The translations under genes and the position numbers were made by a program. From the NCBI GenBank assembly GCA_004764695.1, contig SMSO01000008.1:409001-473000 (forward strand): a stretch of DNA of 64,000 nucleotides, in the 5' to 3' direction. The notes beneath the pieces were generated by a model. It was given only the letters and a program-made list of their open reading frames with translations, was not told the origin of the DNA and did no database searches. Below, one piece after another: positions 35,501 through 46,700 of the stretch (position 1 is its first letter; each line of letters starts with the position of its first letter). This DNA comes from Schizochytrium sp. TIO01 (taxonomy: Eukaryota > Sar > Bigyra > Thraustochytrida > Thraustochytriidae).

Positions 35501-38500
35501 GATTGAACAAATCTTGCAAGTCCTCAATTCGCTTACATTATTTCTGTGTAACTCCTGTTGAAGATCATATTAATTTGGATCAAATGACCGACATAGTTTT
35601 CCCATAAACAATTATTTGTCACTTGCATGTTCATACAGCTTCTCTGTAAGCATCATATAGCATGTAGAGTTTCCCAATTCGGTACCAGTATCACAATCAT
35701 TCTCCGGTCCCCTGCCGCGACTGCATACTTTCTGGCCGACTTTTCTTTCGCAGACAATGGTATGCTTTCATTCAGGTCTAGATTAGCCTTGCCAACTCAC
35801 TACCTATTCTCTCAAATAGGCGCGTCTTTGTTCAACATCACCGTGTAGAGCTGACGGCTCGCAGAAACTTGTAAGCATCATACGGCGTTCACGATGATCT
35901 TAGCTCGTCTTGAGTATCTCAGTTCTAAATTATGCGCATCGCAAGTTTTTAATCGTTGTGCACCGAGATCTGGACTCTTACAATTTGTAACCTTACAATG
36001 CTAAATTGTGGAATTCGGAACCAGCCGTATGGGTCTACATGACAGCGACGAATGACAGATGCTTCACCTCCCAAAAGTCTAAAAGCATAGACGCTCGGAG
36101 GCTTCCATTCTAGCCATAGGTTGGCTCAAGTAGCTTTGTGGTCCTCGTCAAGACAGTGAAGTCAACGGTCCGTTCCTCTCGGACTTGCTGCGCTATTCCA
36201 TGTTTATTCGAGCTCTCACCGAGCATTTCAAGAAGGACAGGTTGGTAGGTTCGCCGAGAGAGATTTTTGACTTCCCTTCAGAAATATGAAACCGAAGCCA
36301 TTTGAATGGCTTCCTCCTGCTTCGATGAGATTGAGATCTTGAGGCAGAGCTGGGGGTTTAAGCTTCGCGGCACTGCTGCAAGTTTCAAAGTTCTACTAAG
36401 ATGACTAGGCGCTTTGAAGTTGTTTGGGGAAGAGCTTTATGGCAATCTTGGACCCAAAGAACCACTACGACATGTTTCTGCAAGTTCTACCTCCTCAGGT
36501 TGGAATTTGGCGGCATCACCACGAGGATTGAGCGGTAGCAAAAAGAACCCTGCGATTCTCATTTCGGTTCTAGCTGAGCGCTCAAACACAATCGACGAAT
36601 GGTTCTTTGCCCAGGAACCGCAGAACTTGAAGCATCTTTAAGACCGGAATTTAGCTGGCTTCAGCTCACGCACAAGCAACGCCCCATACGACCTGGTGCG
36701 ATTGACCGAAGTTGATTAATAAAATTCCCTGCGCAGTCAACGATTCAATGTGGTTAAACCCCGTCGTTCGTTCGTGCCCTGCGATTCAATCATGTCGAAA
36801 AGCGACTATGAGTGCTTAGATTCATGAGAATCTTGCTCGTCATAGTTCCATCAAATGTGTTTGAACCAAAAAGCCTCTCCCAAAAGTCCTTTGATCATTT
36901 TTGATTATATACAGGCCATCAAAGAACAGCGTGTTTCGTATTTGAGTCCTCTTCCGTTATGAAGTAATCCGTATAGTGTTTAAAGAGATACTTGTCATCT
37001 CTCTCCATATCTTACTCGCTTTTAGAACCATTCGCAACTTATGCTTTGCTTGCAGCTTGACGTTTTCCTGCTTTGCAGAATCATACTGCCTGCTTCGTAC
37101 TTTTATGAAGGGTTATTTTGATCCAACTATAGCCAGATGGGCAAGTAGGAGAATTGCAGACTTTAAAGAGAACACACTGTCACCATGAAATCAACAGCGA
37201 TCAATCTAAGTTTTCGCGCCGCTCAGGATCTACAAATTTGTTATAGTTAGCTGGCTTGGCTCCTACCCATTCTGGCACTACTTTTGGGTGATATTCATTC
37301 ACTCACGTACTGGCACTGCAATGATAGTGCTAGCTAGCTAGCTAGATAATGTGCGACTCAAGGTGATGTTCTCTTTCTGAAAACTTCCCACTCCCTTCAA
37401 AAGAAGACACTTCCCTTGTTCAACTTCAACGACACTTCATTAGAGAGAGCTGGCAGATCAACCATTTTTACTTACTTCACCAGTTTTCTTTTTCTCAAAC
37501 CGCAAGCCAACTCAATCCCGATATTTATTATACGTTGTGTGTTTTCTTTTCATGTTTGCAAAGCATTATTTTCAACATTGAAAATATTTAAATACGTGCA
37601 AATAACCTTTACTTTAATTAGTTCTTTAACTTTAGCTCTCATTCACGTTTAGTTTTCGTTAATTATATTTTTTTTATTAAAAAAAAAAACGTATTTCAAT
37701 TAAAAAAGCTAAAAACTTTATTCAAGAGAAAAGAAAAGAAAAGAAAAGAAAAACCAGCTAAGTAAGTACAACCAACTTTTTAAAATCTCATTTCAGGCAA
37801 GCACTACATATTATATCGACGGTCTTTGATTTCAAAACAAACACAATTGACGTATATGCATTTGTCTATCTATCTATCTAATTATACACAAAGTCACAGC
37901 CAAAAGAAAGTTAAACTGCATCCATCCATCCATACATACACATATCTATATATATATATATGTACGTATATTTATTTACGTTTCTATGATAAACTCAGTC
38001 ATAGAGAACTAATAAGTAAGTGAACGAAGTATTTGCGCAAAGCCCTCTCTGCCGCCTTCGCAGTCGAGCGTCCTGCTCGCCGACCGCCGGAAAGCTGGCT
38101 GGAGTCGCTCTGCTGCGCCGGCGTAAGCGTAGACGGGCTGCGGACGTAGCTGGCTAGCTGGCTAGCTCTCGAGCACCCGTCACGCGGCCGCGCCATCGTT
38201 GAGCACCGCCGTCTCCGCCTTCCCTGAGCGAGTTGAAGCTGTCTATCTATATCTAATAAATGGTCATATCGTCTGTGATCAGCTGTTCTGTTCTGTGCCT
38301 GTTTTTGCAGTGGAGGAACAGCACTTATGCCGCAGAGCGGCTTACAGCGTCTGCTTCCACGTAAGCTTGGACCCCTGATCGATGCTTCTGCGCAGTCGAG
38401 GCGACCGAAGAGGCCGTAGAGGCTCAAGCTGCAGGGGGCGGTGGGCACCGCCGCCGCGAGGTTTTGGTGGAAGAGCGGCTAGTTCTTCGTGCAGCGCATC

Positions 38501-39977
38501 GTTTCTTCACAAGCGTGAGGCTCAGTTGTGAGGTGAAGAACGCCGTTCTGAAGGGAGAATTCGAGAATCAACCAATCCAAGGGAAAAGCAAGCCGCGCCG
38601 AGGGCCTTCGCACGATCAGGTCTGAGCAAATTGATCGAGCTGTTTGCTGTTTCTGTGTTCAGTCGGTGCTTCATCTTTGCAAAGGTTCTCTGCAGAAAGG
38701 TGAACGGGGCCCGCCAACTCAACTTCGATGATCACAGAGCTTCGACTTCGCCCAGAACCTCGAACGTTGAAGCAAAAAGAACGCCTGAAGAATCCCCTTA
38801 TCGCAAAGCAAACCAACCGTCAGAGACAATTGTGGCCGGTCATCGTAGCGGTTACATCCCTAACTGATCCCTTGGCCAGACTTGACCATCCTAATCAAGT
38901 TCCTATCGAACGGAATTCTGCGATGGCCAAATGAACTCTCGAAGGTTTCCCAAATCGTTTCCCAAATCATTTCCGGCAGAGTGAGACTTCTGTCGTCAGA
39001 ACGTTGGTTGCACAGCCAGAGCCGCGTTTTCAGGTTCAGAACGTCGTGCGTTTAGTCAGGTCCTGCAGAGCCCTCACGATCTTCGCACATTCATTCATTC
39101 ATTCATTCATTCATTCCTAAGTGAGCTAATTACCATTCCCAGTTGGAACCGAGTGCACTCTTCTCTTGGAATCGTTAACCTGCCTGTACTCTGACTTGTC
39201 TCCCAGCCCACGCCTCGCCAGCTTCGCCAATTTCGCCAATTTCGCCACCAATAAGCCACGCCGCGCCAAGGCAAACCAGCCCGGCGCCATCGCAGCGTCT
39301 CCTTGCCCTTGCCCGCATCCACATCACCATCATCCGCCACCAATCTCATCAATCACCCGCAAAGAAATATCTTCGATGCACCGCAATCTCAATCTCAGCG
39401 CATTCTCTTCGCCATGAGCATCCATCTCACACATAATAAAAACACACACCTGTAAAAACTCCCTAGCTCCAAATCCTCCATGCAATTAGTATCTATAACC
39501 TGCGACAAACTCAGGGCTGCTCTCGGCCTTCTCCCTTCTTCAGAGCCAGATCTATGGGCTGCGGCGATGCCTCGAGGTCTGCCCTCTTCCTCGCGCTCGC
39601 CCGTCTGTCTCGAGATGCGCTTTGGTCCCTTTCTCGCTCGAGTTTTCGCTGTCTTCTTCTTCGCCCCAATGACTTCAAAACAAAACAAAACAGCTCTTTC
39701 AAAAACAAACAAAAAAAACTCAACTTTATGCTCTCTTAGCCAGCGCCTAGGCGATTCCTACCAGTAGCAGTAGCAGCAGCAGCTTTTTTTCAATTTTTCT
39801 CCTTCTTTTTAGAGCGCCTGGCGTCGTGCTAGGGGGTGCTAGCGGATACGGGTAGCAAGCTGGCTGCGGCTGCGTTCTCTTCAGTGTTCTTCTTTTCCGC
39901 CGCTGTCTCATGTTTCCCTATTGCTATCGCTGCAGGGTACTGTGCGCGTTCCTTCCTCCCATCGTAGCGGAGGTTAG

Positions 39978-40024
39978 CTTATCTTATCTTATCTTATCTT
40001 ATCTTATCTTATCTTATCTTATTT
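39978..40024 (+). repeat. (TTATC)n microsatellite
   Basis: About nine TTATC units, the last ones imperfect. Confidence 0.9.
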
Positions 40025-41319
40025 ATCTTGTCTTATCTGTCTGTCCTATGGTCTGCCGCTTCTGCTTTCTTTCTCCGCTTTTCTTTTCCTGCATGTTCCC
40101 CCTCTGGATTGACCCGCTCATCGCCATGTGTTCGGAGTTGACTTCACGGTTCCCTCTGCTTATATAGTAGTACCGAACGGTACGTAACGTTTCACTGAGC
40201 TGGCCTTTTGTCTGCTTTTCTTTCTTTCTTCCTTTCTTTCTTTTTAAAAAAATACTATTAGAGCTGTGTTTGTCTTCTTCTTCTTCTAGTTTTAAAAAGA
40301 ATTTGCGAGAGGCACTGACTGTTTGCTATATTGCAAACAAAAGTAACCTAAAAGAAAAGCCTTTTCACATAAACAAACAAACAAACAAATAATATCATTA
40401 ATAAATAATATGTCATGAAGGGTTGTACTGCTACTACAGGCACTTTTTCATTTTCAAAGAAAACTAAAAATGCGATAAGAGATAGGTTTTCGTTCAAACC
40501 AAATAACTCGAGTTTTTTCCCTTTCCATGCTCCAACTTAGTCCTCTTTTCAATTACAAATCAATAATAATAATAGTAGTAATAATAATAAGCAGACACAG
40601 AAAAGACCCGAAAACGTGCTGCTTTGGCTTTCTTTCTTTCTTTGTTTCCTCGCATTTCCTCTCTGACTTCGCCTCGCGTGTCCGCTGGCAGCCTCGCGCA
40701 GCGTTTCGCCCTCTTACTCACTCTGAGTCTGCCGCCATCGCATTGGTCCTCCGTCGCCACGAAACGAAGGAACGAAGGAGGAGCCGACAAAGCCTTTCTT
40801 TCCCGCCACCCAAACTGCTGATGAGCAGAGCAGCCAACATCCAATTGACCCTCATTTACTATCATGCATGATATTACTTATTCTTTCTCTGTAGTTGACT
40901 CAAGTCAAGAAGTCCCCTCGTTTCGCTTCTCGCTCCTTCTTGTCCGATGTTTGGTCCATCGACTTCTTCTAGCAAGAGAATACGGATGAGCTTCTCGACC
41001 TCAACCTCAACTTCAACTTCAACTTCAACTTCGACGTGAAAGTCAACTTCATCTTCGATTCAGACCCGAACCGCGCAAAGATTGAGGCGCCGATCGCCTT
41101 TTTCTCCAAACGAAGGATCCAACGGCGGCGCTAACAAATAAATAAACAAACTAACTCACTGACTGACTAACTATCTGAGTCACCTTCGTTGTTTATTCTT
41201 TCTGTCCAAAAGCGCCGCCTTTTTCTTTGGCGACCTGACCAACCTCAGATCCTCTTTCCCAGGATCTCTTTTCTTTCAAGTCCTTCTTATAACTAACAAG
41301 GGGGGTCAGCAGTCTTTTA

Positions 41320-41320
41320 C

Positions 41321-41409
<89 letters not shown>
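41320..41409 (+). repeat. (TTA)30 microsatellite
   Basis: Perfect TTA/TAT run of 90 bases, the longest trinucleotide run in the window. Confidence 0.95.
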
Positions 41410-41410
<1 letters not shown>

Positions 41411-42831
41411 ATTAATTAAAATAGTTGAACTTGGGCTTTCTTTCTTTCTTTCTTTCTTTCTTCGTGGCTCTTGTGCAGGACAGTTCGAAAACAGTAAGTA
41501 GGCACCTTCGGACTATGGCGTAGAGTGGTGTGATGGTGAAGACAAAAGCTGATCTCGCCAGCATCATGTCGTTAGGCAGTTTGTGCGAACGCGAGGAGGA
41601 GGAGAAGAAGAAGTTTCTTCTTTTCGGAAAGCATTTTCTTTTCTCGTTCCTCATCATGCCTCATTACTCTTCGAACAGAACCACCGCAATTTTTGTATTT
41701 TACTTTAAAACATACATTTGACCATTTGAGTTTCAACTTCGAAAGTGAATGCCTTTATTTTTTTTTCTTTCTTTATCCGAATACATTCTCTCTTCCTTTC
41801 TTCGCGTGATAAGCGCAAAATACTAATATTTTTTTTTATTATATTTTTAAAGGAGAAGAATAATTTATTCGCAAAAATAAATAAAGTTGAACCCGAAAAT
41901 AAAATAAAGTAAAGTAAATCAAAGTAAAGAAAAGGAAAGAAAAGTAAAGAAAAGAAAAGCGCAATAATTCTCGTCCTCTGCGCCGTTTTGGAAGAAGCCG
42001 CCGTGAGCAGTAAAGACAGTGCAGCGCGCGCCTGCTGCTGATACCCCCACAGTGCCTCCCCCCTTGCTTCGCAGACGAGCAGGGGCCCTCCCCGCAGTCC
42101 GGGCGGAACCCGCACTTCGGGAGTCGCCGGACCCTTTTGGCTGCGCTGCTTTGCGCACTTTGCTGTCCCTACAGAACGCGAAGATCGCGCGCTTGCTAGC
42201 CTTAAACCTAGCACTCCAAGTGCTCCTGCCTGTCTGTCTGCTACGAGATGTGACTCCAAAGTGACCAGACGAGTCTCGCTCGCCAGAGCAGGAGGAGTGC
42301 ATTGCACTTGCGGCACTTGCACGGAGACCTTCGAAGAAGACTTCGAAAACCAGTCGGTCTCTCTCTTGGCGCAAGCAAGCAATCAATTGCGATGGCCAAG
42401 CCAGCACGCAGAACAAGATAAAGATACTCCGGTCTTCTTCCCTCGCTCCTCGCCGCCGAGGCTCTCGAGCGCAGCGCAGCAGCGTCGCGATCTTCTTCGA
42501 CGCGGCCAGGCTTGCTTGCAGAAACGCTGTTCTCTGCCCAGGGACGCCCCGAAAGGCGGCTCAGTCAGCTCTGCCGACCTTGGTAACTAGCTAGCTAGCT
42601 AGCTTGTTTATATTCATTTAGTTTATGGGGTTTCGAGCTCGGTTCAGATCCTGTAGCCTGGTCCAGAAAAAGCTCGGCGGGCACCGCGTAACTCTGAGCG
42701 AGAAATTGGAGAACCCATGCTCACCAACCCAACACGAATATAACATAAAGCCTGGGGAGGGATTGACTGCTCTGAGCAGCGCAATTTCGACGTCAATCGC
42801 GTGGTAAGGAGGGTTTGGGGATTTGCTTCAC

Positions 42832-43771
42832 AGGGACGTTCTATGATATATTCCTTAAGGACAGCCCTCGCTGGCTCCTGGGCGGCGCCCCCTCACTTCT
42901 TCTTCTTCTTCTTCTTTCTCCTGCTCGTAGAACCGCACCCCGTGTCGCGGGGACCACCACTACTGTGGCCAGCTAGCTTTCATTATACGAGTTTGAGTTA
43001 TAACGCATAGGGTCGACACGACGTCATTGTCCCTGTGAAGGTGCTGCTCCAAGTTTTGGTTTTTGGAGTGGTTTGTAGCCGCAGTAGCGGTAGTTCTCTT
43101 CTCTTCTAATACGTTGTATTTGCTCTACATTTCACAGAATGATTTGTAATCAATTGCGATGGATCTCAGTTTCTCCTGTCGAAATGGCGCGAACATGCTG
43201 ACGGTGAACTTGAAGAAGATTTGGGGAATTGATTCTATTTGAGCAAGCGAGGGTTTTCAGCTCGAATGTCTCGGCAGAAGTGTATTGAGCACCGTCGAAG
43301 CGTCCGACAAAGGCTATGGCCACTTGGGGACGTTCCTGGAGCATAAAGCAGCATGTGTCCTCCAAAAGCCAGGTGGCACGCACTCGCTGGACTTGTACAT
43401 AGCTACTTACAAAACAGGTCAAAGTAAGAAACAGCTCGCGAGGTCCGCAACTTCGTGGGGACGTTCTCACATAGGCTTTTGGGTGACACGCTACCGAAAG
43501 CTAAGGCGCACGGCGGTTGTTACTCGTTGCATAAACCATGGCGGTACGGCAGGAAGGTTGGGGCGTTCTTCATGCATAAGATTAAAGTAGCACGGAACGA
43601 TCTTGACCAGTTTTAGACCAAAGAGGAGTTTTGTTAGAATTACCATAAGAAGTGCGAGCTTGCCTGGGCCCTGATACCTTGTGTATAATACAGAGGTCTA
43701 CGAACAGGACTCCGCAGTAGAACTTTAAGAATTAGAAAATAAATATAAAAGACAAGATAATGGGGACGTTC
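42832..43771 (+). repeat. Cluster of the 10-mer GGGGACGTTC
   Basis: Exact copies at 43326-43335, 43457-43466 and 43762-43771, a 9/10 match (AGGGACGTTC) at 42832-42841 and a one-base-deleted form near 43559, all on the plus strand. Further 9/10 matches are near 45278 (minus) and 54489 (plus). The core GACGT resembles bZIP (CREB/ATF-type) sites, but the function is unknown. Overlapping frames of about 100 codons exist on both strands here, which argues against reading either as a gene. Confidence 0.5.
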
Positions 43772-43800
43772 TGACAAACACGAAAAAGGAAACACTCCGT

Positions 43801-45300
43801 TTTCTAATTTAAATTTATTTAAAAGAGAAACGAAGTTGACAGCTATAAATGAAAACGAAATGAAAACAAAAGATTTCTAATGTATTCAATTAGAGTGACA
43901 ATAATTTCGTTTGTTGAGGAATGGTGATTCGACGTTTGTGTCATTTGCCTGACGCGTACCAAATAAAATTTGCCAGTGCAAGGACAAGATTGCAGTGAAA
44001 TCAATCAAGGGGCTACCCACGTAAGAGGGACTGTCTCTCGCAATGTCTGTATTTTGAAGAATAGATGAAATGAAAATTTGTCTAAACTCGATCTTGCTTC
44101 ATTTCAAGAACTTGTTTTATTTTAAGAGCTTGTTTCATTTCATTTCCTTAAGTTACCCTTGTCGATTGACAAATTAATCTTCAAACAAAATTGTTTTATG
44201 TCAAATGCGGCGAACCGGCTTACATGTTATTCATGTTTGTCTCGATTCACTGAAGCGAATCTTGATATTAAATGATAACGTATGCGACTTTTTGTTTACA
44301 ATTTTCATTTGCTAAATTCACCAGATGGTTGCTTTAGAGTAGCTCCTTCTTCACACTACTAAGATTTTTTGACAGAAGCAAGAATGAAAAGCGTTAAAAC
44401 ATCAGGACATCTCCTGGCAATCAAATTTGACTGCGTGTGTGTCACAATTTGGCACTTAGCTTTCTAAAATAAAGTATATCCGATATAATTTATAAAAATG
44501 AAAAATGCAGCCGTCCAAGGTATTTTTACTTTAAATTCGAAGCTGAAAAGAAAGTGCTTGCCTGAACGATTAAAACAAAATAAAGTTTTATTTATTCTCT
44601 CTCCCCAAGTGAACATGCGTCCCTCGATTTGTGACTAAGCCTTGCTAGGAACTTACGAATGGCCTTTTCGTTACCGTCACACATGGATCCAAAGTAAAGT
44701 TTCGCACTTTCGGGACCTCCTTGTACTAGCTTCAAGCCCACCTTCCTAGATCCAAGCGGCCGCGCTCGGTCTGCAATTCGTCAGGACACCGTTCTTACAG
44801 CCTGAGATGACTTCATGTCTTGGCCTGCCTTTGCCGCTCAAGTCAATCGATGATTCCACGCGCTTCTCTTCAAGCTTGCTTTTTAACCACACTCTTGAAG
44901 CAAGCGAGCGTCCGCAACTTCAACCGCCCAAGGCATCGTGGACATCAGACTGTCTGCAACAATCTTTAGACAACAATATTTCAACTTGCTCCCGCTTAGC
45001 ACGCACTTAAGGCCTTGCTTCGAAAGGACTTACAAACAGATCACACTCACCATTGAGTATTCTTCGTTAAAGGAAAGGCTTCATCCAGCCAAGCCAACAA
45101 AAATATAAAAAAAGTAAAAACATGCACAAGGCACTGCGCGAACTCGTGTAATTAAAACGCCATGCTGTGGCAGTGTTGTGACCTCTTCCAACGTATCGCG
45201 ACCCACCTTGAACTGTGTGTTTGATCCACCATGCTTTCAATCCACACGCCATAACTCCATTACCGAGTTCCACTGTAACGTCCCCAAATCCTCCCATCCC
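43801..45300. other. Low-repeat AT-richer stretch, nothing recognised
   Basis: Mixed sequence without microsatellites or frames above about 90 codons. I see no gene, RNA or element here. Confidence 0.5.
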
Positions 45301-45987
45301 CAGACAGCCATGATGTACGTCCGTATCCATCCACATACCTATCTATCTATTTGTCACTGCGATGTGTAATGCGGCAGAATTACACTTAATTCGCTCGTTC
45401 AGCACTCCAGTGAGCGCCTAGCAGGGCCATAGCCGACTGCTAGCCGAGCACCGCCCTAAGCGCTCTTAGCTCGAGGCGCTCTTCTGTCCTGTAAGCTCGG
45501 CTCTCGAGGCGTCCCAGGCACCGCAACCGAGGCAAAGCCAGCTCAGCCCTGCGCAAGGAGGAACGCCGTAGTTAGCTGCAGGCAGACCGGCCTGCCTTGG
45601 AGCGGGAGGTCAGCCGAGTGCTTTCTGAGGTCCAACTTATAACTTATAAATAAATAAGCACCGCTGCTTTGTAGATGCTATTTATTTATTGCGCACCTAC
45701 GGACTGCAGTATTATTAATTAATGTATGTGCGTATTTTTGCTTCTCGTGGTTATGAAAGAGAGCCCTCAACTGTAGCTGCTGTTGCCGAAGAGCGCAGCG
45801 ACTTCAAGAAGTTCAAGAAGGTGTGTCTAAAGCTCAGGCGAGTGAATGAATGAATGAATGAATGAATGAATGAATGAATAAATGAATGAATAACAGGCAC
45901 GCGGCGGATGCCGCGATTCGCTCTCCCGAGGTCTATGTCCTATTCTCCACGCCAATTACCATCTTTGTTTTCAGTGTTCTTCAGTTT

Positions 45988-45988
45988 A

Positions 45989-46030
<42 letters not shown>
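45988..46030 (+). repeat. (TTA)14 microsatellite
   Basis: Perfect trinucleotide run, same unit as at 41320-41409. Confidence 0.95.
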
Positions 46031-46666
46031 TGTGTGTAAAAAATGGAATGAAACAGAATTGTAAAAAAAACTTAGAAGCGATGAACTTTGAGCGCAGTAT
46101 GGAAGCGAAGAAGAAGAAGAAGTCGGCCCTGCCTTGAAGACCAACGCAGTCAAGCTTGAGACGCCTTGACGGACCGCCAAGCTTTCTTTGCATTGCAGGC
46201 GACGCGCCGGGCGCGATCAAGATGCTCATCGCACGCACTGACGGCTGATGGCTGCATCCTTCACGTCAGCACGTCAGTCTGGCTGGACACGCTCCAAACA
46301 TAAGCACATTCAAGAGCCAAGCAAACAGATAAATGAATCGATGCATATAAACGAAACGATGAATAAATAGCTAGCTCTGATAATCTTCAATTCGCGAGAC
46401 CCGCGAGGATCGAGGCGTCCCGAACTCTCCACTTCGCTCGCTCGCTCCATACGTACGTACCTCTGACAGCGAGAGAATATTGATAGCTTGATCGATCGAT
46501 CGATCGATAGCACAACAATCACGGGCGCCGAACATCCATCCTCTCCCTCGCTCGATCGATCGATGGGTCCATGCGTCAATAGATCAATCGAGCTCTCAAT
46601 TCCGCGCAATTCCGCGCAATTCCGCTCAACTTCACTCAACTTCACCTAATAATGAATGAATGAATG

Positions 46667-46700
<34 letters not shown>

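Larger units (their letters stand above)
22731..37700. other. Large low-microsatellite, AT-richer block with decayed repeats, no supported gene
   Basis: About 15 kb in which the microsatellites that fill the flanking spacers are almost absent. Reading frames are short (longest about 120 codons, at 28601-28972 and 31581-31943), lack the codon bias of the confident genes and carry no domain I recognise. Four diverged copies of one repeat start at about 26385, 28165, 29445 and 32092. Fragments between about 36140 and 36700 read like protein in different frames and may be relics. A CTAG run at 37331-37347 lies near the right end. Confidence 0.55.
37701..42800. other. Microsatellite-rich spacer, no supported gene
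   Basis: Repeats include ATCC/TA near 37920-37962, ATTC at 39089-39116, TTATC at 39978-40024, TTA at 41320-41409 and CTAG at 42586-42602. An ATG frame of 68 residues at 38728-38934 reads like protein but has no family match and no codon bias. GC-rich patches at 38030-38460 and 42010-42200 show no recognisable product. Confidence 0.55.

Noticed and set aside
41080-41105. GAGGCG...CGCCTTTTT hairpin followed by T run, like a bacterial terminator
   Set aside because: The context is eukaryotic and no gene ends nearby.
41705-42382. Minus-strand 225-codon frame
   Set aside because: Crosses AT-rich repeats and a GC patch with abrupt composition change and no domain; a second long frame overlaps in another phase.
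43150-43590. Opposing frames of 106 (minus) and 101 (plus) codons
   Set aside because: Both are open over the same bases, the plus one lacks an ATG start, and neither shows a domain or the codon bias.
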